Assembly: GCF_025567625.1 (NCBI RefSeq)
Contig: NZ_JAOQJC010000043.1
Coordinates: forward strand, 1 to 64,000
Reading direction: 5' to 3'
Source of the DNA: Paenibacillus sp. J5C2022
GTDB taxonomy: Bacteria > Bacillota > Bacilli > Paenibacillales > Paenibacillaceae
DNA length: 64,000 nt
The notes under the pieces are model-generated. The model had not been told where the DNA came from, searched no databases, and saw only the letters and a program-made list of their open reading frames with translations. Below, piece by piece: positions 34,548 to 42,911 of this stretch. Numbering within the stretch: position 1 is the stretch's first letter; each line of letters begins with the position of its first letter. The translations under genes were made by a program, and so were the position numbers.

Positions 34548-34955
34548 CGAGCCGGGCCAATGTATGAATCCTACACTGGAACGCTGAAAAGGGGCATGCG
34601 AGCCGGATTAGTGTATGAATCCTACACTGGAGCGCCGAAAAGGGGCATGCGAGCCGAGCTAGTGTATGAATCCTACACTGGAGCGCCGAAAAGGGGCATG
34701 CGAGCCGGATTAGTGTATGAATCCTACACTGGAGCGCCGAAAAGGGGCATGCGAGCCGGATTAGTGTATGAATCCTACACTGGAGCGCCGAATAGGGGCG
34801 CGCGAGCCGGATTAGTGTATGAATCCTACACTGGAGCGCCGAATAGGGGCGCGCGAGCCGGATTAGTGTATGAATCCTGCACTGGAGCGCCGAATAGGGG
34901 CGCGCGAGCCGGATTAGTGTATGAATCCTACACTGGAGCATCAAAACTTCGCTTG
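34548..34955. repeat. 51-bp tandem repeat array, type A, 8 units
   Basis: Eight 51-bp units related to those at 5227-6042, with the same invariant TGTATGAATCCTACACTGGA core (one unit has TGCACT) and a different tail (GGGGCATGC or GGGGCGCGC instead of GAGGCGTTC). The last unit decays at its 3' end. The sequence 34492-34547 is similar to 5172-5226, so the left boundary is also conserved. As at 5227, the frame is open on both strands and lacks a ribosome-binding site. Confidence 0.95.
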
Positions 34956-34966
34956 CGAATTAAGCA

Positions 34967-35061
34967 GAAGGAGGGACTGGGGCTGCAGGCGATGTGGCCT
35001 CGGTTGGAGGTAGGGAAGTAGGCGAATGCTGAGTTGTAAGCGATGTGACCTCGGTTGCAAT
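34967..35061. repeat. 51-bp repeat, type B, two diverged units
   Basis: A partial unit (34967-35010) and a full 51-base unit (35011-35061) match the type B repeats at 6053-6256 through CTGCAGGCGATGTG and CTCGGTTGGAGG segments. They follow the type A array in the same order and orientation as at the first site. Confidence 0.8.
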
Positions 35062-35156
35062 TTGGGAATATGTATGAAGGACGCCGTTAGGCGTTTTTCT
35101 TATTTCTTATATTGGAATACGATGCTGGTACCTTTAGTTACCATTAGGAGTTTATG

Positions 35157-35430
35157 AACTAGTCCGAAACGTGGATAACTAAGGTAGAAAGTGTAGCAGG
35201 AGCAGATGTAGCGGTCGCCACAGAGCTTAATCGACTCGAAATGGGCGTATTTACAGGCTAACGGTTGCATTGGCGCTTATGGAACCCGTAAAGTGCGATA
35301 TCGGGTGTAACAGCGAGAAATAGGTCTCGTGGCAACCGTTACAACAAAAAAAGCGGGATGTGAGACGGAATAAGCTCTATGACAACCGTAAGAGCGTCGA
35401 ACGGAACGTCCAAAGAACGAACAACGAAGC
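35157..35430. repeat. Symmetric four-box element, copy 2
   Basis: Cores at 35209-35219 and 35259-35269 (reverse) and at 35331-35341 and 35381-35391 (forward) are symmetric about 35300, with spacing 50-72-50 identical to the copy at 2797-2979. A GATATC again lies at the centre (35297-35302). Several boxes differ by point changes while the spacing does not. No gene fits in 35062-35527. Confidence 0.85.
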
Positions 35431-35527
35431 TCGCTTATCAGCTTGCTTTGTTCTTGTCATGCGTACTGGCTCGGAAAGGGATTGGAGAAGTCTGAGGAGA
35501 AAAGTTCAAATAGAGTTCAAATAGAGG

Positions 35528-35556
35528 TTTACATATGCCAAATGTTTCATTATAAT
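35528..35556 (+). promoter_or_regulatory. Promoter of the esterase-DUF4838-lipoprotein operon
   Basis: TTTACA (35528-35533), 17-base spacer, TATAAT (35551-35556). Transcription should start near 35563, leaving a leader of about 95 bases. Confidence 0.75.
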
Positions 35557-35567
35557 AACAAAAAGCA

Positions 35568-35627
35568 TACAGTATATATACAGTAGAGTGAAAGTCGAAA
35601 TCAATGTTTGTTAGGTTTAGTACAGTA
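35568..35627. promoter_or_regulatory. Operator-like repeats at the esterase operon start
   Basis: TACAGTA occurs at 35568, 35579 and 35621. The first two frame AGTATATATACAG (35571-35583), which matches AGTATATATAAAG at 56353-56365 in 12 of 13 positions. Both lie just past a predicted transcription start, the position expected for a repressor site. Confidence 0.5.
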
Positions 35628-35658
35628 AAATGTAAACTTGACAGGAGGGGAGGATTTC

Positions 35659-36915
35659 ATGAAGCTGCATACCTTGTATTATGATGAGCCGATTGTTCTC
35701 AAACGTGCTGTAGATATAGCCTTGCCGGACCAACTCCAGCAGGATACCGCTCTGCTTTACATTCACGGCGGAGGATGGGGCGGCGGCGCGCGGGATATTT
35801 TCCACTATCATCTGGAATATTTCTCGCAGCTGGGATTTCTATGCGCATCCGCAGGCTATCGCCTCGCTCCGGCAGTGAAGATGAATGAGCAGCTAACAGA
35901 CGTATCTGCCGGCTATCAACGCTTCTGGCAGTATATTCATGAAGAAGAACTGCCTGTTCGACAAGTGATCGTCATCGGAAGCTCGGCAGGCGCCCATCTG
36001 GCGGCACTGTTATGCTTGCGGCAAGATTTGCCTCACAACATGCCTCAACTCCATCGCTCTGCGGCAGCGCAGAACACATCATCAAGCAGCACACCATCAA
36101 CCAGCATATCATCAAGCGTATCAGCAACAAGCAGCACACCATCAACCAGCACATCATCAAGCAGCACATCATCAAGCAGCACACCATCAACCAGCATATC
36201 ATCAAGCGTATCAGCAACAAGCAGCACACCATCAACCAGCATATCATCAAGCGTATCAGCAACAAGCAGCACACCATCAACCAGCATATCATCAAGCAGC
36301 ACACCATCAAGCAGCACATCATCAAGTGCATCAGCAACAAGCAGCACACCATCAACCAGCACATCATCAACCAGCACACCATCTAGCGCTTCAGTAACTA
36401 GGACATTACCAAGCTCTGCCGCATCTACAGATTCACTGCGTCAAGCAGCCGAGACAGCATTATCGCATCAGGCCTTGCTCGACGGATTCACCGCGCCGCC
36501 TCCCGCAGCCTGCATTTTCCTCAATGGACCGGGGATGCTGGAGCCTTGGCCGAATATGAACGGGGATATTCGCCGCAGTATTGAAAGCGCTTTAGGGATG
36601 TCCTACGACGACTATGACGCCAATCCCGAGAAGTTCCGCGAGCTGTCGCCACTCAGCTTGGTCGGCCCTCAAGTCCCGGATATGTGGTTCATCGTGGTCG
36701 GCCTGGAGCAATTCTTCCCTCACGAGCATGTGTACGAGCTAAGCGAAAGAGTAAGGGAAGTACATTCTAAATCGGAGGTGGTGCTTATAGCGGATGCGGA
36801 GCATGGATTCCTGTACGGCGTACATAGCCCGCAGCAGAAGCAAGGCTTGCAAGTGATGAAGCAATGGATCAGTCAATACACCAAGAAACTGCACGAGATA
36901 ACATCCCATTCATAA
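35659..36915 (+). CDS. Alpha/beta hydrolase (esterase) with Ser/Thr repeat insertion
   Basis: A 418-residue carboxylesterase/acetylesterase-like enzyme with no signal peptide. The oxyanion motif IHGGGWGGG is at about residues 35-43 and the nucleophile elbow VIGSSAGAHLA at about 105-115. The late acid and His are likely in FIVVGLEQFF and DAEHGFLYG. Between the nucleophile and the rest of the fold sits a stretch of about 130 residues made almost only of Ser, Thr, Pro and Ala, encoded by 21 repeats of 15 bases. Without it the enzyme would be about 290 residues, normal for the family. GGGAGGA precedes ATG 35659. It is first in an operon with a DUF4838 protein, suggesting removal of acyl groups from an imported glycan. 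Confidence 0.83.
   Translation: MKLHTLYYDEPIVLKRAVDIALPDQLQQDTALLYIHGGGWGGGARDIFHYHLEYFSQLGFLCASAGYRLAPAVKMNEQLTDVSAGYQRFWQYIHEEELPVRQVIVIGSSAGAHLAALLCLRQDLPHNMPQLHRSAAAQNTSSSSTPSTSISSSVSATSSTPSTSTSSSSTSSSSTPSTSISSSVSATSSTPSTSISSSVSATSSTPSTSISSSSTPSSSTSSSASATSSTPSTSTSSTSTPSSASVTRTLPSSAASTDSLRQAAETALSHQALLDGFTAPPPAACIFLNGPGMLEPWPNMNGDIRRSIESALGMSYDDYDANPEKFRELSPLSLVGPQVPDMWFIVVGLEQFFPHEHVYELSERVREVHSKSEVVLIADAEHGFLYGVHSPQQKQGLQVMKQWISQYTKKLHEITSHS
36076..36390 (+). repeat. 15-bp in-frame tandem repeat inside the esterase gene
   Basis: Twenty-one units of 15 bases (variants ACATCATCAAGCAGC, ACACCATCAACCAGC, ATATCATCAAGCGTA, TCAGCAACAAGCAGC) encode five-residue units such as TSSSS, TPSTS, ISSSV and SATSS. 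Higher-order blocks of 45 bases recur. Changes in unit number would keep the frame. Confidence 0.92.
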
Positions 36916-36931
36916 AGAGAGGATGATTGAC

Positions 36932-39502
36932 ATGCGTTTCAATTTATTGACAAGCACTTATTCACAAAAGGGGAAGTATCGCAAGGGGATGCTGGCAAGC
37001 CTGTTGGCAGCCATGATGGCAGTAATCATGCTGTGGCCGCCGCAGCTTGCCGCGGCGGAAGCTGCCGTCGGTCATGGCCAGCTTGAACTGGTCGATGACG
37101 GGGAGGCGCAAGCCGTTGTCATCGTCGATGAAGAAGCAGACGAACAGACGACAGCAGCGGCGCAGAAGCTCGTCGACTACATTCAGCAGGCGACAGGCGC
37201 AGAGCTGCCGCTCATGACATTGTACGATCTGAAAGCCAGCGGACAATCGCTGAACGGCGACGCCCGGATTTATGTAGGTCCCGGCGAACACTGGCAATCG
37301 CCTCATCTGCAGCAGCAATTGGAAGGACTTGATGAAGACGGCTTCGTGATCCAAACGAGAGGAAACAAAGTATTCATCCTTGGCCCGACGGCTTGGGGAA
37401 CGGAATTCGGCGTCAATGACTTCCTGGAGCGTTACGTAGGCGTCCGTTGGCTTATTCCGGGCCCGGACGGCACGCATGTTCCCGAGCTCGAGGATCTTGA
37501 AGTGCCGCGCAACGAGCTTATTCGCGAGGAGCCGGCAGCCTTCTCCCGCCTGTTCAGCCCGTTGCAGAAGCCGACCGGCTCCGCAGGGGAGCTGCAGCAT
37601 GAGTGGGCGCGCAACAACCGGATGCATTCCAGAATTGAATTCCATCATAATCTTCATAACTTGTTCCCGGTAGAAGTGTACGGGGAGACCCATCCGGAAT
37701 TTTATCCCGGCGGACAGGTGCCTATCAGCGATGTGGCCTGGCAGCCATGCTTCACGGCCGACGGCATTGTGGAGGAAGCGATCTCCAATATTATCGCTTA
37801 CTTCAATGAGAACCCTGATGCCACATCTTATTCGCTGGGCGTGAATGACAGCGGCGGTTACTGCGAGTCCAACCCCGCCCATCCGGACTTTCCCGATGAA
37901 CTGAATTCTGTCGGCGTTCAGAATATCTCGAACATTTATTACAACTGGGTCAACCAGGTCGTGGAAGGTGTGCTGGAGGTTTATCCGGACAAGTGGTTCG
38001 GGCTGCTTGCCTACTCCAACGTGTTCGATCCGCCGACGGAAGTGACGCTGCATGAGAGAGTCGTTCCGTTCATTACGGATGACCGCTATGCCTGGGTGGA
38101 CAGCGGAATCGAGCAAGCGTCCAAGGCTGTCGTGGAGGGGTGGAGCGAGAAGGCTACCAACCTCGGATTCTATGAATATATGTACGGCTCCCCTTATGCG
38201 ACTCCTCGCGTATATCTGGAGCAGATGGCGGACAATTACCGCTATGGGCGCGATCAAGGCGTAGTCGCTCACTATGCGGAGCTGTATCCGAACTGGGGTG
38301 AGGGACCGAAGCCGTATATCTCCTTGAAGCTGCAATGGAATCCGGATCTGGACGAGGAGCAGCTGGCTGAAGATTGGTACGAAGCGATGGTAGGCGAGGA
38401 AGCGGCGCCTTATCTGCAGCAGTACTACGAGCAGTGGGAGGAGATTTGGACAGAGCGCGTGCCTACTTCGACATGGTTCAGAAGCTGGGCGGACGCCACG
38501 ACGCGAGCGAATTACTTGCCGTTCCATGACGCGAGCTATCTGACCGTCATGACGGCTGACGATGTGGCTGAGAGCAGAGCGCTGCTGGAGAATATGCAGT
38601 CGCTGACAGAGACGGACGCCCAAGCGGCCCGTGCCGAGTTGATCATGAAGACGTTCCAATACTACGAAGCCAGTGTGCTTAGTTATCCGTCAGCCGTAGA
38701 TATACCGCAGCCGCAGACGGAGCAGGAAGCGCTGGCGCTGCTGGAAGATGGACTTGTCCGCATGGCTAATGCGATAGAGAGAATGAATATTATAGCAGAG
38801 CATATGAACGACCCCATCCTGAAGCATCTGCTCACGGCGGAGCGGTTCGGTCTTGTCTGGTCGGGATTGAGTGATCTGATGATGTCCTACTTGTCGGAAT
38901 GGATTGCAGGAGAGGATGAGAACGGGGCGGTCACTGCTGAAGTGCAGAACATTATAGCGACGACGGAGCTGGATGTCGTGCGCCACAATCTGGAGCTGCT
39001 GCTAGCGGTGGCCAAGGGTCAGGCGACCGATATGGCCAATTCTTCCTTCGAGGATGGAGACGCTCCTTGGTGGTTCTGGATTAAAGCACAAGGCTCGCTG
39101 GAACGAAGCGAACTGTATGCGCGCACAGGGCAGTACTCTATTGTAGCCGATGGACTGGCAAGAGGAGGTCCAGTGCAGCCAGTGCCGGTATCGGGCGGTC
39201 CGTATGGCGTGGCCTTGCATTATTACACGCCGGAAGGAACTGTCAACAATGCCTCGATTCAGCTGACCTTGAACTTGAAGGATGAGAATGGCGGCGCTGT
39301 CACCACGCTTCGCGCCGCGTCGCTTCCGGTCAGTACAGTGCCGAGCGGCCAGTGGGGCATGATGCAGCACGTATTCCATATTCCTGCCGTATACAATGGC
39401 AAGACTGTCGCCCAGGCGCAGTTCGTCGCCACCATTAACGGGGTGGAAGAGGGCAATCAGCTGTATATCGATGACATTGTGAGTGTACCGTTGCAGCCGT
39501 AG
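36932..39502 (+). CDS. Secreted DUF4838 protein with C-terminal carbohydrate-binding-like domain
   Basis: An 856-residue exported protein. The signal peptide has its hydrophobic core at about residues 20-36 and a probable cut near AAAEA. A GH67-N-like domain (about 55-165; AAQKLVDYIQQATGAELPLMT, YVGVRWLIPGPDGTH) is followed by the DUF4838 region (about 200-600; NPDLDEEQLAEDWYEAMVGEEAAPYLQQYY). A C-terminal beta-sandwich, from about 705 (NSSFEDGDAPWWFW), resembles CBM4/9-type carbohydrate-binding modules. It is a longer relative of the protein at 25331 with a different last domain. The ATG at 36923 abuts GAGAGG, so 36932 is preferred. It sits between the esterase and a solute-binding lipoprotein, so its product is probably taken up by that system. 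Confidence 0.83.
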   Translation: MRFNLLTSTYSQKGKYRKGMLASLLAAMMAVIMLWPPQLAAAEAAVGHGQLELVDDGEAQAVVIVDEEADEQTTAAAQKLVDYIQQATGAELPLMTLYDLKASGQSLNGDARIYVGPGEHWQSPHLQQQLEGLDEDGFVIQTRGNKVFILGPTAWGTEFGVNDFLERYVGVRWLIPGPDGTHVPELEDLEVPRNELIREEPAAFSRLFSPLQKPTGSAGELQHEWARNNRMHSRIEFHHNLHNLFPVEVYGETHPEFYPGGQVPISDVAWQPCFTADGIVEEAISNIIAYFNENPDATSYSLGVNDSGGYCESNPAHPDFPDELNSVGVQNISNIYYNWVNQVVEGVLEVYPDKWFGLLAYSNVFDPPTEVTLHERVVPFITDDRYAWVDSGIEQASKAVVEGWSEKATNLGFYEYMYGSPYATPRVYLEQMADNYRYGRDQGVVAHYAELYPNWGEGPKPYISLKLQWNPDLDEEQLAEDWYEAMVGEEAAPYLQQYYEQWEEIWTERVPTSTWFRSWADATTRANYLPFHDASYLTVMTADDVAESRALLENMQSLTETDAQAARAELIMKTFQYYEASVLSYPSAVDIPQPQTEQEALALLEDGLVRMANAIERMNIIAEHMNDPILKHLLTAERFGLVWSGLSDLMMSYLSEWIAGEDENGAVTAEVQNIIATTELDVVRHNLELLLAVAKGQATDMANSSFEDGDAPWWFWIKAQGSLERSELYARTGQYSIVADGLARGGPVQPVPVSGGPYGVALHYYTPEGTVNNASIQLTLNLKDENGGAVTTLRAASLPVSTVPSGQWGMMQHVFHIPAVYNGKTVAQAQFVATINGVEEGNQLYIDDIVSVPLQP

Positions 39503-39532
39503 GCCGGCATAAAAAAAGGAGGTCGTTCTAAA

Positions 39533-41020
39533 ATGAGAAAAAGAAATCCTATCACCTTATTGACGATTATATGCATGCTTGCGGTTCTGCTGTCCGCATG
39601 CGCAGGCAACGGAGGAAGCAATGCTCCTAAGGAAACCTCTCCCGCCAGCACGAATTCCGGCGGGAAGACGGATGCGGAGAGCACGAGCAAGCCGGAAGAG
39701 GACGTGTATCCGGAGAACGGGCTGCCGAAAAACGAGAAGGTAACGCTGAAGGTCGGCTTCGCCAATCAAGGCATGGGCAAAGAATGGTTCGATGCGGCTG
39801 TGGAATCGTTCCAGAAGAAATTCCCCAATGTGAAGCTGGATATTACCTCCTCCCCCGACATTGCGAAGATTACGTCGACCAAAATCGCGGCTGGCGACGA
39901 TGACATGTTCGATATGTTCTCCGGCGGAATTCCGGGCGGGAACGCAGCATTGAACAGTCTGGTAGATGCAGGGAAGCTGGAGCCGGTCGAGCATCTATGG
40001 GACCGGGAGCTGTATGATAAGCCCGGCACTACCTTGAAGGATATCTCGCTGGAAGGGCAGTTCGAAGGAACGACACGCATATTGGACCAGACCTACTCCT
40101 TGCCGATTGCGGGCACAGGCGCGGGACTGTTCTTCGACAAGAAGCTGTTCGAAGAGAAGGGCTGGAACAGCAATCCGAAGACATGGACGGAATTTACGGA
40201 TCTGCTGGCGGCCATTAAAGCGGATGGCCTAATTCCCATCACCTATCCCGGCGTATATCCCGGCTATATATCCAACTCATTCGGTCCCTGGTCATTGTTC
40301 CATATTGCTATGATGAACGACAATCTGGATACATTCACGAAGCAATTCCGGGAATATGCGAATCCTTATTACACCTCGGATGAGATGATTGACATGTGGA
40401 ACCGCATCTACGAGCTGGGCAAGAAGGGCTACTTCCCGAAAGGAGTGTCGGCGCTCAATCATACGCAATCGCAGATGCAGGTACTGCAAAGGCAGGCGGC
40501 ATTGGCATCCAACGGCAGCTGGATCGGCAATGAGATGAAGAACGCGACGCCGGAAGGCTTCGAGTGGGGCTTCATGGCGGTGCCGTTCGGTGAGGACCCG
40601 GATCAAACGTTCGTCATCCGCAATTCCACGGGGAACGGCTTTCATATTTGGGCGAATAAGCCTGAGCTGAACAAGAAATGGGCGATGGAATTCAGCCTGT
40701 GGCTGTGGAATATGGATGTACAGGAACTGATTGCGGAGAAGGGCGGCATGCTGCCGGTGCGCAAGGACTTCACAGAAGATGCTGCAAGGGCCGACAAGCT
40801 GCAGAATGCTCCGAAAGCGATGTTCGAATTCATTGACAACAACAAGGTGTTGATGGAAAGCGGCTTCCATACCGTCACCTTGACGGACCCTGCCTTCCAG
40901 CAGGCGAATAAGCTGTATACAGATTCCATTAATGAGATTGCCGAAGGCACGAAGGACCCTGTGCCGATGCTGGAGGAAGCCGAGAAGCTGATGGAGAAGG
41001 CGCGTCAGGCGCAACAATAA
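39533..41020 (+). CDS. Sugar-binding lipoprotein (CUT1 type)
   Basis: A 495-residue lipoprotein. The signal MRKRNPITLLTIICMLAVLLSAC gives a lipobox with cysteine at residue 23. A Ser/Thr/Lys-rich linker is followed by a MsmE-like type-1 solute-binding domain (KVTLKVGFANQGMGKEWFDAAVESFQKKFP). No permease genes are in this operon, which ends at the terminator at 41034. The nearest unassigned CUT1 permeases are at 56479-58290, and the promoters of the two operons share a motif, so they may form one transporter. AAAGGAGG is at 39518-39525, 7 bases before the ATG. Confidence 0.9.
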   Translation: MRKRNPITLLTIICMLAVLLSACAGNGGSNAPKETSPASTNSGGKTDAESTSKPEEDVYPENGLPKNEKVTLKVGFANQGMGKEWFDAAVESFQKKFPNVKLDITSSPDIAKITSTKIAAGDDDMFDMFSGGIPGGNAALNSLVDAGKLEPVEHLWDRELYDKPGTTLKDISLEGQFEGTTRILDQTYSLPIAGTGAGLFFDKKLFEEKGWNSNPKTWTEFTDLLAAIKADGLIPITYPGVYPGYISNSFGPWSLFHIAMMNDNLDTFTKQFREYANPYYTSDEMIDMWNRIYELGKKGYFPKGVSALNHTQSQMQVLQRQAALASNGSWIGNEMKNATPEGFEWGFMAVPFGEDPDQTFVIRNSTGNGFHIWANKPELNKKWAMEFSLWLWNMDVQELIAEKGGMLPVRKDFTEDAARADKLQNAPKAMFEFIDNNKVLMESGFHTVTLTDPAFQQANKLYTDSINEIAEGTKDPVPMLEEAEKLMEKARQAQQ

Positions 41021-41033
41021 GATCGATTCAAGC

Positions 41034-41066
41034 AAGCGCCCCCTGCTGGAATAGCAGGGGGCGCTT
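41034..41066. terminator. Bidirectional terminator between convergent operons
   Basis: A perfect 14-bp stem (AAGCGCCCCCTGCT with AGCAGGGGGCGCTT) closes on the loop GGAAT. It lies between the lipoprotein stop and the end of the histidine-kinase gene. Confidence 0.9.
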
Positions 41067-41081
41067 TACGTTGGCGTTATA

Positions 41082-42911
41082 TCATTGCGGAGCGGGAATC
41101 GTTAGCTGTACGCATGTGCCTTCATTCGGCCGGCTGACGATGACGATGCCATAATCTTCGCCGAACGTTAATTTAATGCGCTGATTGACGTTCTTAATGC
41201 CGATATGGTCGCCTGCGCCAGGCTCGCTGTAGCCATGCTGAAGCTCGTTATTGATGTGTGCCGTACGCTCCGGATCGATGCCGACTCCGTCGTCGGCGAT
41301 CGCGAAGAAGATCCGCCCATCCCGCCGCTCAGCGGTAATCCTTATGGTTCCTTTGTCTTGCCGAGGCTTCAGACCGTGATACACGGCGTTCTCGACAAGC
41401 GGCTGAAGGGTGAACTTTGGTATCCGGGAGCGCATCGCGTATTCATCAATGTCCCATGCCACCGTAAAGCTGTTCTTGTACCGGATCATTAATATTTCAA
41501 TATAATGCCGGACATGCTGGAGCTCGTCTTGAACGGGAATGAGATTGGACGGCGTCTCCAGCGATAGTCGGAGCAGCAGCGACAGGGATGTAATCATATC
41601 GGATACTTTATTCTCTCCGCCGGTCAACCGCATCGCATTCCAATTGATCGTCTCCAGCGTATTGTACAGGAAGTGCGGGCTGATCTGCGATTGCAGAGCG
41701 ACATTCTGCGCTTGCTTCAGCAGGACCAGCCGTTTGCGCAGCTCTTGCTCCATCACCACCTGCTTGTCGTGCGAACGTGTGATGGCCGCTGCCACTTGCC
41801 GGATTTCGTTGCGATGCGGCTCTTGCTTCTCCAGTTCCCCATAGTTCCATTTGTCGGGATTTTCCACAATGGAGATGATTTTGCGAATAGGCTGGAATAC
41901 CTTCATGGCAATCAGCCAGGCGAGGAGCAGAGCGACGATGAAGCCTGCTGCAAATATGACGTACAGGTACGTGCGCAAGTGTGCATTTTTCTCATCGTAC
42001 AGTTGCAACGGAATGACGGAAATAAAGATCCAGTCGTTATACTGTGAGGATAGATAGGCAACAGATTCCGTTCTGCCGCCAATGCTCATCTGCACAGGCG
42101 TCCCTTCGCTGCCTCGCAGCACATTCTTCAGCGATCCGATGTCCGCCAAGGAGCGGTTCAAGAGCGCCGGCTCGCTGTTATAGAGAATGATGCCGTCCTT
42201 ATCGATAATGTAGATATCCTCGCTTACGAGATCGTTCACGTTGTTGATGAAATGGCCCAGACGCTCCGTATCGATATTGACGATAACCGCACCTTGCTTG
42301 ACCTTCTCATCCAGCGGGGCCATGTAATAGAGCGAGAGCAGCTGTTTCGGTTTCTGTTCGCCGATAAATTGCTTGGCGGCTCTTGCCGAGACCCAATATC
42401 TGTCACTCTCCTTCTTGTGGGTCAAGTAATCGTTCCACCAGCCATTGTCGGTAAACCAATCCATCTTCCACAAGCTCAGATTCGATGACATGACGTAGTT
42501 GCTTCTATCCGCATACAAGTACACGGAATTAATGAACTGTCCGCTAATTTTGTTAACGGGCGTCAGCTTCTGGCGCAGCGCTGTCAATTGCGTATTCATG
42601 GCGTAGTCCGGAGTTGCCGGATAGGGCTCTTCGAGCAGCCATCGCGAGGCTTCATCGGAAGCGATCTGCAGGGCGAAGTCATCGATCTCCCTGACGGTCA
42701 TGTCGATCATATCCCGAAGCCGGGACAATCCGATGAGATGCACAGAGCTGACTTCTTCTTGCATGACCTTGTTGTAGACGTAATAGACGGCTGCTCCGAT
42801 GCCGCACACCGGCAAGATGATGAGACATACGATCAGCAGGAAGTTGCGCAGGAAGATGCTGTGGATCTTAAAATGCTTCATATAAAACCAAACGCCGGCG
42901 AAGTCCTTCAT
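41082..42911 (-). CDS. Sensor histidine kinase (YesM type)
   Basis: A 609-residue membrane kinase. The first helix (NFLLIVCLIILPVCGIGAAVYY, about 24-45) and a second (VIFAAGFIVALLLAWLIAM, about 310-330) bracket a large extracellular sensor domain. A HAMP segment follows. The phosphoacceptor region QSQISPHFLYNTLETINW (His at about residue 406) and the ATP-binding domain (N-box LQPLVENAVYHGL, G-box IADDGVGIDPE) complete it. This is the HisKA_7TM/YesM class paired with AraC-type response regulators for polysaccharide sensing. The ATG overlaps the regulator's stop as ATGA; there is no separate ribosome-binding site. Confidence 0.92.
   Translation of the reverse strand: MKDFAGVWFYMKHFKIHSIFLRNFLLIVCLIILPVCGIGAAVYYVYNKVMQEEVSSVHLIGLSRLRDMIDMTVREIDDFALQIASDEASRWLLEEPYPATPDYAMNTQLTALRQKLTPVNKISGQFINSVYLYADRSNYVMSSNLSLWKMDWFTDNGWWNDYLTHKKESDRYWVSARAAKQFIGEQKPKQLLSLYYMAPLDEKVKQGAVIVNIDTERLGHFINNVNDLVSEDIYIIDKDGIILYNSEPALLNRSLADIGSLKNVLRGSEGTPVQMSIGGRTESVAYLSSQYNDWIFISVIPLQLYDEKNAHLRTYLYVIFAAGFIVALLLAWLIAMKVFQPIRKIISIVENPDKWNYGELEKQEPHRNEIRQVAAAITRSHDKQVVMEQELRKRLVLLKQAQNVALQSQISPHFLYNTLETINWNAMRLTGGENKVSDMITSLSLLLRLSLETPSNLIPVQDELQHVRHYIEILMIRYKNSFTVAWDIDEYAMRSRIPKFTLQPLVENAVYHGLKPRQDKGTIRITAERRDGRIFFAIADDGVGIDPERTAHINNELQHGYSEPGAGDHIGIKNVNQRIKLTFGEDYGIVIVSRPNEGTCVQLTIPAPQ

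Noticed and set aside
34533-35021. A 162-residue repeat-encoded frame across the second array
   Set aside because: Same reasons as for the first array; no ribosome-binding site, and the conserved part is a DNA palindrome.
36012-36386. Open frames rich in Asn/His/Gln or Leu/Cys/Met within the esterase gene
   Set aside because: They are other reading frames of the 15-bp repeat.
36962-38659. A 565-codon open frame on the minus strand
   Set aside because: It lies wholly antisense to the DUF4838 gene, has no ribosome-binding site and no recognisable domain; long antisense frames are common in this GC-rich coding style.
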